Source of the DNA: JAGWBJ01 sp964291465
GTDB lineage: Bacteria > Chloroflexota > Dehalococcoidia > Lucifugimonadales > JAGWBF01
Direction: 5' to 3'
Assembly (NCBI GenBank): GCA_964291465.2
Contig: OZ219930.1
Location: 62,001-126,000, forward strand
Length of the DNA stretch: 64,000 nucleotides
In this document: in pieces, positions 34,228 through 42,506 of the stretch
Position numbering within the stretch: the first letter of the stretch is position 1
Layout: each line of letters starts with the position of its first letter
Notes under the pieces: generated by a model
Told to the model about the DNA's origin: nothing
Seen by the model: only the letters and a program-made list of their open reading frames with translations
Database searches by the model: none
Position numbers and translations under genes: made by a program

Positions 34228-35220
34228 ATGCCAGACCCCGGCATTCGTTACGGTTTGAGGCTGCCGCCCATGGGAGTCCGGGAGAACCTGGAGCTGGCCA
34301 GGTACGCCGACCGGCTGGGGGTGGACTCCTCCTGGGTCATAGAGACGAGGCTAACGGCCGACGCGGTAACCCCGCTGGGCGCCTACTCCGCCGTAACCGA
34401 GCGGATGAAGATGGGCACGGCGGTCATTCCCCTCTGGACCAGGAACCCCGCCCTCATAGCCCAGACCTTCGCCACCCTGGACGCCAACGCCCCCGGACGC
34501 ATCATCCTGGGCCTCGGGGCCTGGTGGGAGCCCCTTGCCACGAACGTTGGGGTGAAGCGTGAGAGGGCGATACGGGCCATGCGCGAGGTGGTGGAGTCCG
34601 TCAGGCTGCTGCTGAAGAGGGACGCCCCCGTGACATACCTGGGCGAGTACGTCCACCTGGAGGATGTGTTCCTGGACCACGACGGCCTAGGTGGCCACGA
34701 CGTAAAGATATTCGTGGCCGCCGTGGGCCCGCAGATGCTCCGCCTGGCGGGGCGCATCGCCGACGGGGTGATCCTGAACAGCAACCACACCGTCGGCGCC
34801 ACGAGAAGGGCAGTGGAGGAGATACGGAAGGGGGCCGAGGCGGCGGGCAGGTCCATGGACGCCATCGAGCGTGTGAAGCCGCTGCCCCTGCGGGTGAACC
34901 GGGACAGGCAGGCCGCCCTGGACTTCGACAAGCCCCGCATCGCCCAGTACATCGCCCAGCAGCCTCACGTGGAGGGCCCCACCGAGGTCGATCCCGAGCT
35001 GGCCTCCAGGCTCAAGGAGGTGATCCCGTTCCCCGCCACCCAGGCCCAGGTCATGGAGGGGGCCAGGCTCATATCCAATAAGCTGGTGGAGAGCCTGGGC
35101 TGCTACGGCGACGTGGAGGAGGTGGTGTCCAGGGCGGGGGAGTTCCGGGATGCCGGAGTGACGCTGCCCATCACCGAAGCCGACCGCGCGCTGGTCGACG
35201 CCCTGGCCGGGATCTCCTAG
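34228..35220 (+). CDS. LLM-class flavin-dependent oxidoreductase
   Basis: This 330-residue luciferase-like TIM barrel has LARYADRLGVDSSWVIETR and GTAVIPLWTRNPALIAQTFATLDANAPGRIILGLGAWWEP, typical of F420-dependent (Mer-like) members rather than FMN luciferases. The C-terminal half has VAAVGPQMLRLAGRIADGVILNS, the phosphate-side strand of the family. A clear RBS (TAGGAGGGTACC) precedes the ATG. It is followed after 33 bases by an NHL propeller. The substrate is unknown. With three other LLM genes and a PPOX-fold protein in the window, deazaflavin F420 use is plausible but inferred. Confidence 0.85.
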   Translation: MPDPGIRYGLRLPPMGVRENLELARYADRLGVDSSWVIETRLTADAVTPLGAYSAVTERMKMGTAVIPLWTRNPALIAQTFATLDANAPGRIILGLGAWWEPLATNVGVKRERAIRAMREVVESVRLLLKRDAPVTYLGEYVHLEDVFLDHDGLGGHDVKIFVAAVGPQMLRLAGRIADGVILNSNHTVGATRRAVEEIRKGAEAAGRSMDAIERVKPLPLRVNRDRQAALDFDKPRIAQYIAQQPHVEGPTEVDPELASRLKEVIPFPATQAQVMEGARLISNKLVESLGCYGDVEEVVSRAGEFRDAGVTLPITEADRALVDALAGIS

Positions 35221-35253
35221 CATCGGGATAGCCTGACAGGAGGCGACACACCC

Positions 35254-36204
35254 ATGACGATGACTCTGGGCGCCGGAGACCTGCTGTACCAACCCGTCGA
35301 GAACTGGGAGAAGCTCCCCGAGGGATGGTCCTTCATCGAGGTCCCCGGGGTGGCCGTGGACTCCCGCGACCAGGTGTACCTGTTCAACCGGGGTGAGCAC
35401 CCCGTAATCGTCTGCGACCGGCACGGGAACGTGCTGCGGACCTGGGGTCAGGGTATGTTCTCCGACCGCACCCACGGCATCCGCATAGGTCCCGACGACT
35501 CCGTATACTGCGTGGACGACAAGATGGGGACCATCCAGAAGTTCACCCCCGAGGGGAAACTGCTCATGACCATAGGGGAGGCCTTCAAGCCGGCCCCCAA
35601 GTGGGGAGGGCTTCCCTTCAACCGGCCCACCCAGGCCGCCGTCTCCCCGGTGACGGGAGACTTGTACATATCCGACGGCTACGCCAACTACCGCGTCCAC
35701 CGGTATTCACCCGACGGCAAGCACGTCCTGTCCTGGGGCGCGCCGGGCATCGACGCGGGCGAGTTCGTAACCCCCCACAACCTGTACGTCGACGGCGACG
35801 ACCTGGTCTACGTCTGCGACCGGGACAACCACCGCATCCAGATCTTCGACTCCCAGGGCAACTTCGTCACCATGTGGAACAACATCCACCGGCCCACCTG
35901 CATATGCATCGACCCCGAGGACCACGTCATCATCGGCGAGCTGAACGGCTTCGAGAACGTGGAGGACTGCCCGGGCCTCGGACACAGGGTGGGCGTGTAC
36001 GACAAGGGGGGAAACCTGCTGACGCGCTTCGGCCGCCCGGAGGAGGGCGAGGGCCCGGACCAGTTCATCGCCCCCCACGGGATCGACGTCGACTCACGGG
36101 GCGACCTGTACGTCTGCGACGTCGGCTACACCATCCGGGGCCGGTACATGGACCCGCCCCGGGAGGTGAAGACTCTACGCAAGTTCGCGCGAGTACGGCG
36201 GTAA
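35254..36204 (+). CDS. NHL propeller (peptidylglycine amidating lyase-like)
   Basis: This 316-residue six-bladed propeller has blades ending VAVDSRDQVYLFNRGEHPVIVCD, IRIGPDDSVYCVDDKMGTIQKF, AAVSPVTGDLYISDGYANYRVHRY, LYVDGDDLVYVCDRDNHRIQIF and IDVDSRGDLYVCDVGYT. This resembles the PAL domain of peptidylglycine alpha-amidating enzymes, which bind Zn/Ca. No signal peptide is present, so the substrate must be cytoplasmic if it is a lyase. It is a close paralogue of 51673-52638, and each lies beside an LLM oxidoreductase. An RBS (AGGAGGCG) precedes the ATG. Confidence 0.82.
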   Translation: MTMTLGAGDLLYQPVENWEKLPEGWSFIEVPGVAVDSRDQVYLFNRGEHPVIVCDRHGNVLRTWGQGMFSDRTHGIRIGPDDSVYCVDDKMGTIQKFTPEGKLLMTIGEAFKPAPKWGGLPFNRPTQAAVSPVTGDLYISDGYANYRVHRYSPDGKHVLSWGAPGIDAGEFVTPHNLYVDGDDLVYVCDRDNHRIQIFDSQGNFVTMWNNIHRPTCICIDPEDHVIIGELNGFENVEDCPGLGHRVGVYDKGGNLLTRFGRPEEGEGPDQFIAPHGIDVDSRGDLYVCDVGYTIRGRYMDPPREVKTLRKFARVRR

Positions 36205-36217
36205 GGGTGCACCAGCG

Positions 36218-37430
36218 CTAGCCGTAGTGCACGCCCGCTATGGACACCAGTGAGCCGAACTCCTCGTCTGCGGGACACTGGTCGTAGTGGACCACGGCGC
36301 CCCTGGCCTCCCCCAGCATCCGGACCATGAAATGGATGGGGGCCGCGCCACAGATGCGCGTCCGATCCCCCTCCGTACGGATGTGGTCGCCCAGCCCCGC
36401 GTCCCCGCCGTCGCAGGCCGACTCCAGCCACCTTTCGTCCGACGAGCGTATCCCGGCCTTGGCCGCCGTGGTCCAGGGGGTCCGGGTCTCCGAAGGCGGG
36501 GCCTACGTGGCTCAGGTCACCGGCGGCCACCACCAGCGTCGCCCCTCCCCGAGCCTCTTCGGCCAGCACGTCGACGGCCTGCCATACCCTGGAAGCCTCG
36601 CCATCTCCGGCCTCCAGCAGAGACTCATGGGCCCCGCATAGCACCGGCACCACGCGCTTGGGCTCCCGGCCGGCCATGTAGTGCAGCCAGACGGCGGCCA
36701 GCTCGATGGAGTGCTCCCCGACGTGGTGGACCTCCTGGGAGAAGGCCGCCTCCTCGCCCAGGACACCCGCCACGCGGTCCACGACTCCGGTGTCGGTGGG
36801 GAGGGTGCCCCATGGTGTTGCATAGCTTTGGCGAGTCAGGGTCAGGCTGCCCGGAGAGCCGGAGTGGTCCGTGCCCAGAATGATCACAAGCTCCGCGTCC
36901 TCCACGGCCTGTCTCAAGGGAATCCAGGTGCGGGCGTAGGTCCGCCACCCCCTCGTGTAGTCGATGTGCGGACTGACCACGCCCTGCACGCCCGCGACGG
37001 AGTCGACCGGGCCCTCCGACTCCCTGCAGTAGGCGTCCATGACGTCCAGCAGCTCCCGGGGGTCCGCCGGGTAGCCGCCGCCGGCAAGGGCGGGCTTCCT
37101 GAAGGGCGCCGCCCGGTACGCCTCCCGGGTCTCGGAGAGCACCTGCCGAAACCTCGGGCTGTCCAGGAGCAGCGCCTCGTCCAGGCTGCGTATCAGCTCC
37201 TCCACCTGGCTGGGCATGATGTTGGAGCCGGTGCGCAGCATGAACCCCGCCCGCAGCGCGTCGGAGTCGCGCGTCCCATCACACAGCGCCAGCAGCGGGG
37301 CGACGGCCTGGGGGACCAGCGCCGTTCCTCCCGCCAGCCGCAATGGGTCACTGAGAGAGAGGACGGGCTGGCCCCGCCAAGTGATCCAGCGGACGTTGAG
37401 GGGCCTCAGCTTGGGAAACTCCTGGGGCAT
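36218..37430 (-). CDS. MEMO1-like (AmmeMemoRadiSam B) protein, frameshifted
   Basis: Residues 1-100 form a helical N-terminal region, and from about residue 100 comes the MEMO domain (VVSPHIDYTRGWRTYA, VIILGTDHSGSPG, VGEHSIELAAVWLHYM, VVAAGDLSHVGPAFGDPDPLDH). Near 36463-36470 the frame is lost. The remaining family C-terminus (RSSDERWLESACDGGDAG, ICGAAPIHFMVRML, GSLVSIAGVHYG) continues in another frame to the stop at 36218, so removing one base restores the protein. MEMO proteins resemble extradiol dioxygenases with a metal-binding His cluster; in bacteria they usually accompany AMMECR1 and a radical SAM protein, and neither is seen here. The start ATG at 37430 lacks a clear RBS. Confidence 0.72.
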
Positions 37431-37513
37431 GACCAGACCAGTATATCCCATCGGCACGGTCCACGCCCCTGCCGTTCCGGGCGGGGCCGGTGCACTACGA
37501 GGAAAACAACGGT

Positions 37514-39274
37514 CTAGGCGCGGGCCGCCCGCATCTCCCGGCGGAGCAGCTCCGTCGCCTCCCGGTCCAGCCGGGGCACTCCCCCCTCCCCCTCTACGAC
37601 CACGCCGTACCCTTCCCGAGCTCCCTCGCGGGTAACCTTGCCGTTCAGGAAGTCCCCGAAGACCAGGTCCAGGGACCGATCCAGGGGGTCGCCAAATCCC
37701 CCTCCCCCTCCCGAGACGATGGTCACCACGTCCTGACCGGCCACGGGGATGAAGGTGCCCTCCCGGGGCAGCTCCACGGCCCCCTCCGAGCCAGGCCCAT
37801 CGGAGGCCGGATTATGCACGATGCTGGTGGTGGCGCCCTCGCCGCCCCCGGTGAGTCCCTGTGCGGCGACCGTGTGCCGGTTGGAGTGAGTGGCCACGTA
37901 GGCGTCCACCAGAAGGCGGTACTCCTTTCGGACGCCCACCCCGCCCCTGAACCGGCCCGGGCCAGCCGAGTCGGGCACGTACTCCAGCATGTCCGCCATC
38001 ATGGGGAACTCGGACTCCATCGCCTCGATGGGCAGGTTGGATGTCTCCCAGATGCCGTCAATTCCGTCCTTGGTCTCCCTCGCCCCTCCACCGCCCGCCA
38101 CCGTCTCGTAGTAGATGAAGTTGGGGGCCCGCCGGCTGCTGAACCCCATGCCGTGGACCCCGTGGGACCCTGCCACCACCTGCCGGTCGACCGCCGGCTG
38201 CAGCGCGGCCAGCAAGAGGTCCGGCAGCACGGCGCACACCTCCGACCGGGCCCCCACCGGCGACGGCGGCATGGCGTTGAGCAGGCAGCCTTCGGGCACC
38301 GTCAGGTCCACTGCCCTCCAGAACCCCGCGCTGGCCAGGGCGGTGGGGTCCAGCACAGACCTGAGCACCCAGCCGACCATGGCCGCGGTGGCCGAGTAGG
38401 GGCAGTTGATCCCCCAGCGGGCTGGCCCGCCGGTGCCCGTGAAGTCCAGGGAGATGACCGGCTCCGGCCGGTGGCGCACGGTGATGCTCGCCTTCATTGG
38501 GATGGGCTCGTCGCTGTCCATATCGTCGTCCATGTAGTCGACGGCCTGGTAGGCGCCCTCCCGGAGACTGAGGATGCCGTGCCGTATCTTGGCCTCGGAC
38601 ACCCGGTGGGACTCCTCCATCGCCATGCCCAGCACGTCGGCGCCGTGGCGCTCGGCCAGCTCCTGCATGCGCCTGACTCCCAGGTGCACAGAGCCTATCT
38701 GGGCGCGAATGTCCCCCTCCCGGCTGCCCGGGTCCCGGACGTTCAGCAGGACCGTCTCCAGGACCTCCCGGTTCAGCTCCCCGGCACGGTGGATGCGTAT
38801 GGGAGGGAGCCGGATGGCCTCCTGGAATATCTCGGTGGAATCGCCCAGGGCGCACTGCCCCGGGGCCTTGCCGCCCACGTCGGGCCAGTGCCCGGTGTTC
38901 CCCACGAACCCCAGGAACCGGCCCCGGTGGAACACGGGCCCGACGAAGGTGACGTCGGCCAGGTGGGACGGCCCTCCAGAGTACGGGTCGTTCACCATGA
39001 ACACGTCGCCGTCCCGGAGGGTGTGGGCAGGGTGCCGGTCCAGGATGGCGCCGCCGGTGAACATGAAGGAGGAGATGTGGATGGGCTGGCTGATGTCCCC
39101 GATGCACACCACGTCGCCGTTGGCGTCCATGACCACGCTGGAGCAGTCCTGCCGCTCCTTGATATTGGTGGAGTACGCGGACTTGATCAGCGCCGCTAGC
39201 ATCTCGTCGGCGGTGGAGACGAAGGCGTTGCTGATCACCTCGGTCGTAACGGGGTCCAGACGGGGACCGGTCAT
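37514..39274 (-). CDS. Hydantoinase B / oxoprolinase family protein
   Basis: This 586-residue HyuB-type protein begins MTGPRLDPVTTEVISNAFVSTADEM, followed by IKERQDCSSVVMDANGDVV, GDVFMVNDPYSGGPSHLADVTFV and the late GGGEGA and VSGGGGGFGDPLDR motifs. The ATG at 39274 follows GGAGGG; longer readings run through the neighbouring promoter. In ATP-dependent hydantoinases, acetophenone carboxylases and acetone carboxylases this subunit works with a HyuA partner. No HyuA gene is present nearby, so its partner must be elsewhere or its role differs. It diverges from the cupin gene. Confidence 0.87.
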   Translation of the reverse strand: MTGPRLDPVTTEVISNAFVSTADEMLAALIKSAYSTNIKERQDCSSVVMDANGDVVCIGDISQPIHISSFMFTGGAILDRHPAHTLRDGDVFMVNDPYSGGPSHLADVTFVGPVFHRGRFLGFVGNTGHWPDVGGKAPGQCALGDSTEIFQEAIRLPPIRIHRAGELNREVLETVLLNVRDPGSREGDIRAQIGSVHLGVRRMQELAERHGADVLGMAMEESHRVSEAKIRHGILSLREGAYQAVDYMDDDMDSDEPIPMKASITVRHRPEPVISLDFTGTGGPARWGINCPYSATAAMVGWVLRSVLDPTALASAGFWRAVDLTVPEGCLLNAMPPSPVGARSEVCAVLPDLLLAALQPAVDRQVVAGSHGVHGMGFSSRRAPNFIYYETVAGGGGARETKDGIDGIWETSNLPIEAMESEFPMMADMLEYVPDSAGPGRFRGGVGVRKEYRLLVDAYVATHSNRHTVAAQGLTGGGEGATTSIVHNPASDGPGSEGAVELPREGTFIPVAGQDVVTIVSGGGGGFGDPLDRSLDLVFGDFLNGKVTREGAREGYGVVVEGEGGVPRLDREATELLRREMRAARA

Positions 39275-39369
39275 GCCGCCCTCCAGCGTAGCCGCCGTGT
39301 GCCGGTATTCTAGTGACGCCCCAACTCGGCTGTCAACGAGCGCCGGCGGCGCGGCGGGCGGGCCGCCGG

Positions 39370-39399
39370 ATGACACCTCCGTCAGGCCATGGGTATAAT
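39370..39399 (+). promoter_or_regulatory. Promoter of the cupin-LLM unit
   Basis: ATGACA (39370-39375) and a perfect TATAAT (39394-39399) are 18 bases apart, 62 bases before the cupin ATG at 39462. Confidence 0.6.
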
Positions 39400-39461
39400 A
39401 TGCCCTGCCATACGGACGCGGCCAGGGGGACCGCGCCGGGTCCACAGCAGGAGGTGACCAT

Positions 39462-39767
39462 ATGCCCAGGGGAAACGAGCCTTTGGGACCGATTGCGTCC
39501 ACGGTGCTGTTCGAGAACGAGCGAGTGAAGATATGGAACCTGGTCATCGAACCCGGCGGGTCGTGCCCGTGGCACCTGCACGAGCGGGACTACATCACGG
39601 TCCGGGTGGCCGGAGACCCCACCACCCTGGAGCTTGAGGACGGGACCACCCTGCCCGGCTCCTCGGAGGTCGGCCAGTGGCAGTACCACACCGACCACCA
39701 GGTCCACCGGATCCTCAACCACAACGACAGCGAGTACAAGAACATCCTCATCGAGCTGAAGGACTGA
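39462..39767 (+). CDS. Small cupin-fold protein
   Basis: This 101-residue protein has the cupin features EPGGSCPWHLHERDYITVRVAGD and YHTDHQVHRILNHNDSEYKNILIELK. The metal ligands appear as H-x-H in WHLHE and a later His, so one metal site is likely. An AGGAGGTGACC RBS precedes the ATG. It lies 63 bases before an LLM oxidoreductase on the same strand and probably shares its promoter. Such short cupins with the EPG...HLHE pattern often accompany oxidoreductases, but the activity is unknown. Confidence 0.78.
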   Translation: MPRGNEPLGPIASTVLFENERVKIWNLVIEPGGSCPWHLHERDYITVRVAGDPTTLELEDGTTLPGSSEVGQWQYHTDHQVHRILNHNDSEYKNILIELKD

Positions 39768-39830
39768 CGGGGAGCTGAAGGACTGACTGGGAAGGGCTCC
39801 CAGCGCACGGGAAGGACGGAGGTAGCACAG

Positions 39831-40826
39831 ATGGAGCGAATGGGAGTGGCTTTCGCCGAGGGGCTGCAGCCCGGCGAGGTCGTGGAGTGCGTTAGGCTGG
39901 CGGAGGAGGTGGGGTACGAGTCGGCATGGATGGCCGAGGGGCACGGCGGAGACCAGTTCTCCATCCTGACCGCCTGCGCCGCCGCCACCGACCGCATTCT
40001 CCTGGGCACCAGCATCAGCAGCGTCTTCGTGCGGTCTGCGCCCACCATAGCCATGGCCGCCGCCACCGTGGACCTGTACTCCCAGGGGCGTTTCATACTG
40101 GGCCTCGGCTCCAGCCACAAGGTGCAGGTGGAGCCGGAGCACGGCCTGACCTTCGGACGCCCCGTCCAACGCATGCGGGAGTGCATAGACATAGTGCGGA
40201 CCCTGCTCAGGGACGGCGAGGTGTCGTACCGGGGAGAGATATACGACATCGACAACTTCAAGCTGTGGTTCGAGCCTCATAGGAAAGAGCTGCCCGTCTA
40301 CGCCGCCGCGGTGTTCCCACGGATGCTGGAGGTCTGCGGAGAGATCGCCCAGGGGGCCCTTCTGGTCTGGACCACTGTGGAGTACTGCAGGACAGCCGCC
40401 GGACACGTGGCGGAGGGGGCCAGGCGGGCCGGCAGGGACCCTTCGGAGGTGGACGTGGCAACAATGATCCCTTGCGCCGTCTCCGATGACAAGGACCGGG
40501 CCCGGGACTCCATGCGGATGGCCATAGCCAGCTACGTGGGCCGGTTCCCCAGGTACCGCCGGCTGATGGCGGAGGCGGGCTACGCGGACGAGCTGGAGGA
40601 GGTACGCCGGGCCTGGGAGGAGGGAGACGTGCCCGGGTCGCTGGCCCTGGTGCCCAAGCCCCTGATCGACAGCATAACGCTGGTGGGCACTGCCGAGGAG
40701 TGCCGCGCCAGCCTGGACGCCTACCGGGCCGCCGGAATCGACCTGCCCATCATCTTCCCCAACACCTCGGGGGCCCAGGCCAAGGCCGAGGCGATGGAGA
40801 TCATCCGGGCCTGCGCCCCCCGATAG
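39831..40826 (+). CDS. LLM-class flavin-dependent oxidoreductase
   Basis: This 331-residue TIM-barrel oxidoreductase begins GVAFAEGLQPGEVVECVRLAEEVGYESAWMAEGHGGDQF. The GTSISSVFVRSAPTIAMAAATVDLYSQGRFILGLGSSH core is diagnostic of the F420-dependent LLM group. A segment ADEL-EEVRRAWEEGD in the C-terminal part lacks any extra domain. A GGAGGTAGC RBS precedes the ATG. It converges with the GMC oxidoreductase 25 bases downstream. Substrate and cofactor (FMN or F420) are unresolved. Confidence 0.85.
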   Translation: MERMGVAFAEGLQPGEVVECVRLAEEVGYESAWMAEGHGGDQFSILTACAAATDRILLGTSISSVFVRSAPTIAMAAATVDLYSQGRFILGLGSSHKVQVEPEHGLTFGRPVQRMRECIDIVRTLLRDGEVSYRGEIYDIDNFKLWFEPHRKELPVYAAAVFPRMLEVCGEIAQGALLVWTTVEYCRTAAGHVAEGARRAGRDPSEVDVATMIPCAVSDDKDRARDSMRMAIASYVGRFPRYRRLMAEAGYADELEEVRRAWEEGDVPGSLALVPKPLIDSITLVGTAEECRASLDAYRAAGIDLPIIFPNTSGAQAKAEAMEIIRACAPR

Positions 40827-40850
40827 ACTGCGCCACGTCCCAAGCCCCTG

Positions 40851-42392
40851 CTAGGCCTGGGACCGGCCCGCCCAGTCACCGGCCCGCTCCCCTATCATGG
40901 CGGCCGTGGCGTTGGTGTTGGCCCGGGGCACCTGGGGCATCACAGACGCGTCGGCCACCCGGATTCCCTCCAGGCCATGGACTCGCAGGTACTGGTCGAC
41001 GACTGCCATGGGGTCCGACGAAGGCCCGATCTTGCAAGTGCCCGATATGTGCCTGGCCGTGCCCAGGTTCCTCACCAGCCAGGCGTCCAGGGCATCGTCG
41101 GAGGCCAAATCGGCGTCCGTCGGAAGGACGCGACCGGTCACGATGGCCCGGAAGGCCAGAGTCTCGGCCAGACGCAGGCAGAGGCGGATGCCGTCTCTCA
41201 TGCGCTGCCGGTCCCAGGGGTCCGACAGGTACCTGTACTCGAAGTACGGCTGCACGCCGGGGTCTGCGGTGGACAGCCGCACCTCGCCGTAGGAGGCGGG
41301 AAGCTGCAGGGAGCAGGCGAGTCGAATGGTCCCCTCGGGTATCTCCTCGCCGCTGATGGGCAGGTACTGGGCGCTGATCATGAGGTTCATGTCGTTGGGG
41401 TCGTCGGACCCCTCGGAGGTGTACCGGAGGATCGTGCGCTGGAAGAGGTTGTCCGGCTCGACATGGACCCCATCCCTGAGCTTCAGGGACACGGCGGCGT
41501 TGGGGTGATTCCTCAGGTTCTGCCCCACGCCGGGCAGGTCGTGGACCAGGGGCACCCCCACGTCCTGGAGCTGCCGTGCGGGCCCGACGCCGGAGAGCAG
41601 CAGGAGGTGGGGGGACCTGACCCCCCCGGCACTGAGCACCACCTCGTCGGCCCCCAGGGTGAATATCTCGCCGCCGCTCTCCACTTCCACGCCCACCGCC
41701 CGCTTGCGGTCGAAGACCACTCGCCTGGTGTACGCATTGCCCCTGACGGTGAGGTTGAGACGGTGGCGGGCGGGGTTCAGGTGGGTGACCGCCGTGCTCA
41801 TGCGGATGCCTTCGGGGTTGTTCATGGGGACCGCCCCGACTCCCCCGGTGTTGGGACCGTTCATGTCGTGGTCGTCGGGGAATCCCAGGGCCCTGGACGC
41901 GTCGTAAAGGGCCTGCTGGATCGGCGGCCGCTCCACGTCCAGCCGTCGAAGGATGGGAATAGGGCCCTCGGAGCCGTGGAAGTCGTCGTGGATGTCCGCG
42001 TCGGTCTCCAGCTTCCTGAAGTAGGGCAGCACGTTGACATATGACCACTCGGGACTGCCCCAGGACGCCCAGAGGTCGTAGTCCTCTGGCAGCCCTCTCA
42101 GGTACGTCTGGCCGTTGATGGAGCCCGATCCGCCGATGACCTTGCCCTGGGCCACGTGTATGACGCCCCGCTCGGGGGTCATCACCGCTTCCAGGGCCCA
42201 GTTGTGGGGAGCGCCCTGCACCTCGGCGTCCCGGGTGTAGCCTATCTTCACGTCGTCAGGCAGGCTGTCCAGGTCCGGGTAGTCGGGGCCCGCCTCCAGG
42301 AGGAGGACCGACCGCGCCGGGTCCTCGGCGAGCCGGGCCGCGGCCACGCAGCCCGCGGTGCCGGCTCCGACCACGATGACGTCGTACTTCAT
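40851..42392 (-). CDS. GMC family FAD oxidoreductase (choline dehydrogenase-like)
   Basis: This 513-residue enzyme has the GMC layout: VVVGAGTAGCVAAARLAEDP with the GxGxxG FAD motif at residues 8-13, LLEAGP, GMC signature 1 (GKVIGGSGSINGQTYLRG) and signature 2 (LSAGGVRSPHLLLLSGVGP). The C-terminal active-site His is in ARHISGTCKIG, and the second position is N in RANTNATAAMIGERAG. It oxidises a primary alcohol to aldehyde or acid. No signal peptide is present. The substrate is not predictable; choline, sugars and PEG-type alcohols are the family range. Confidence 0.88.
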   Translation of the reverse strand: MKYDVIVVGAGTAGCVAAARLAEDPARSVLLLEAGPDYPDLDSLPDDVKIGYTRDAEVQGAPHNWALEAVMTPERGVIHVAQGKVIGGSGSINGQTYLRGLPEDYDLWASWGSPEWSYVNVLPYFRKLETDADIHDDFHGSEGPIPILRRLDVERPPIQQALYDASRALGFPDDHDMNGPNTGGVGAVPMNNPEGIRMSTAVTHLNPARHRLNLTVRGNAYTRRVVFDRKRAVGVEVESGGEIFTLGADEVVLSAGGVRSPHLLLLSGVGPARQLQDVGVPLVHDLPGVGQNLRNHPNAAVSLKLRDGVHVEPDNLFQRTILRYTSEGSDDPNDMNLMISAQYLPISGEEIPEGTIRLACSLQLPASYGEVRLSTADPGVQPYFEYRYLSDPWDRQRMRDGIRLCLRLAETLAFRAIVTGRVLPTDADLASDDALDAWLVRNLGTARHISGTCKIGPSSDPMAVVDQYLRVHGLEGIRVADASVMPQVPRANTNATAAMIGERAGDWAGRSQA

Positions 42393-42406
42393 TCTCCACC
42401 ATCCTT

Positions 42407-42506
42407 TACCAGATACGGGCCTCTACCAGATACGGGCCGGATACCGGCAGGATACGGGGTCAGGATACCGGAACGATGGGCGCTTATCAACAGACGTTAT
42501 GTAAAT
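42407..42506. repeat. GATAC-rich repeats and dispersed repeat copy 2
   Basis: The 15-mer TACCAGATACGGGCC occurs at 42407-42421 and 42424-42438, followed by several GGATACSGG words. Positions 42453-42506 resemble 3297-3342 (shared ATGGG...ACGTTATGT...AAT block). The acetamidase stop codon (TAA on the minus strand, 42497-42499) lies inside this block. Confidence 0.45.
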
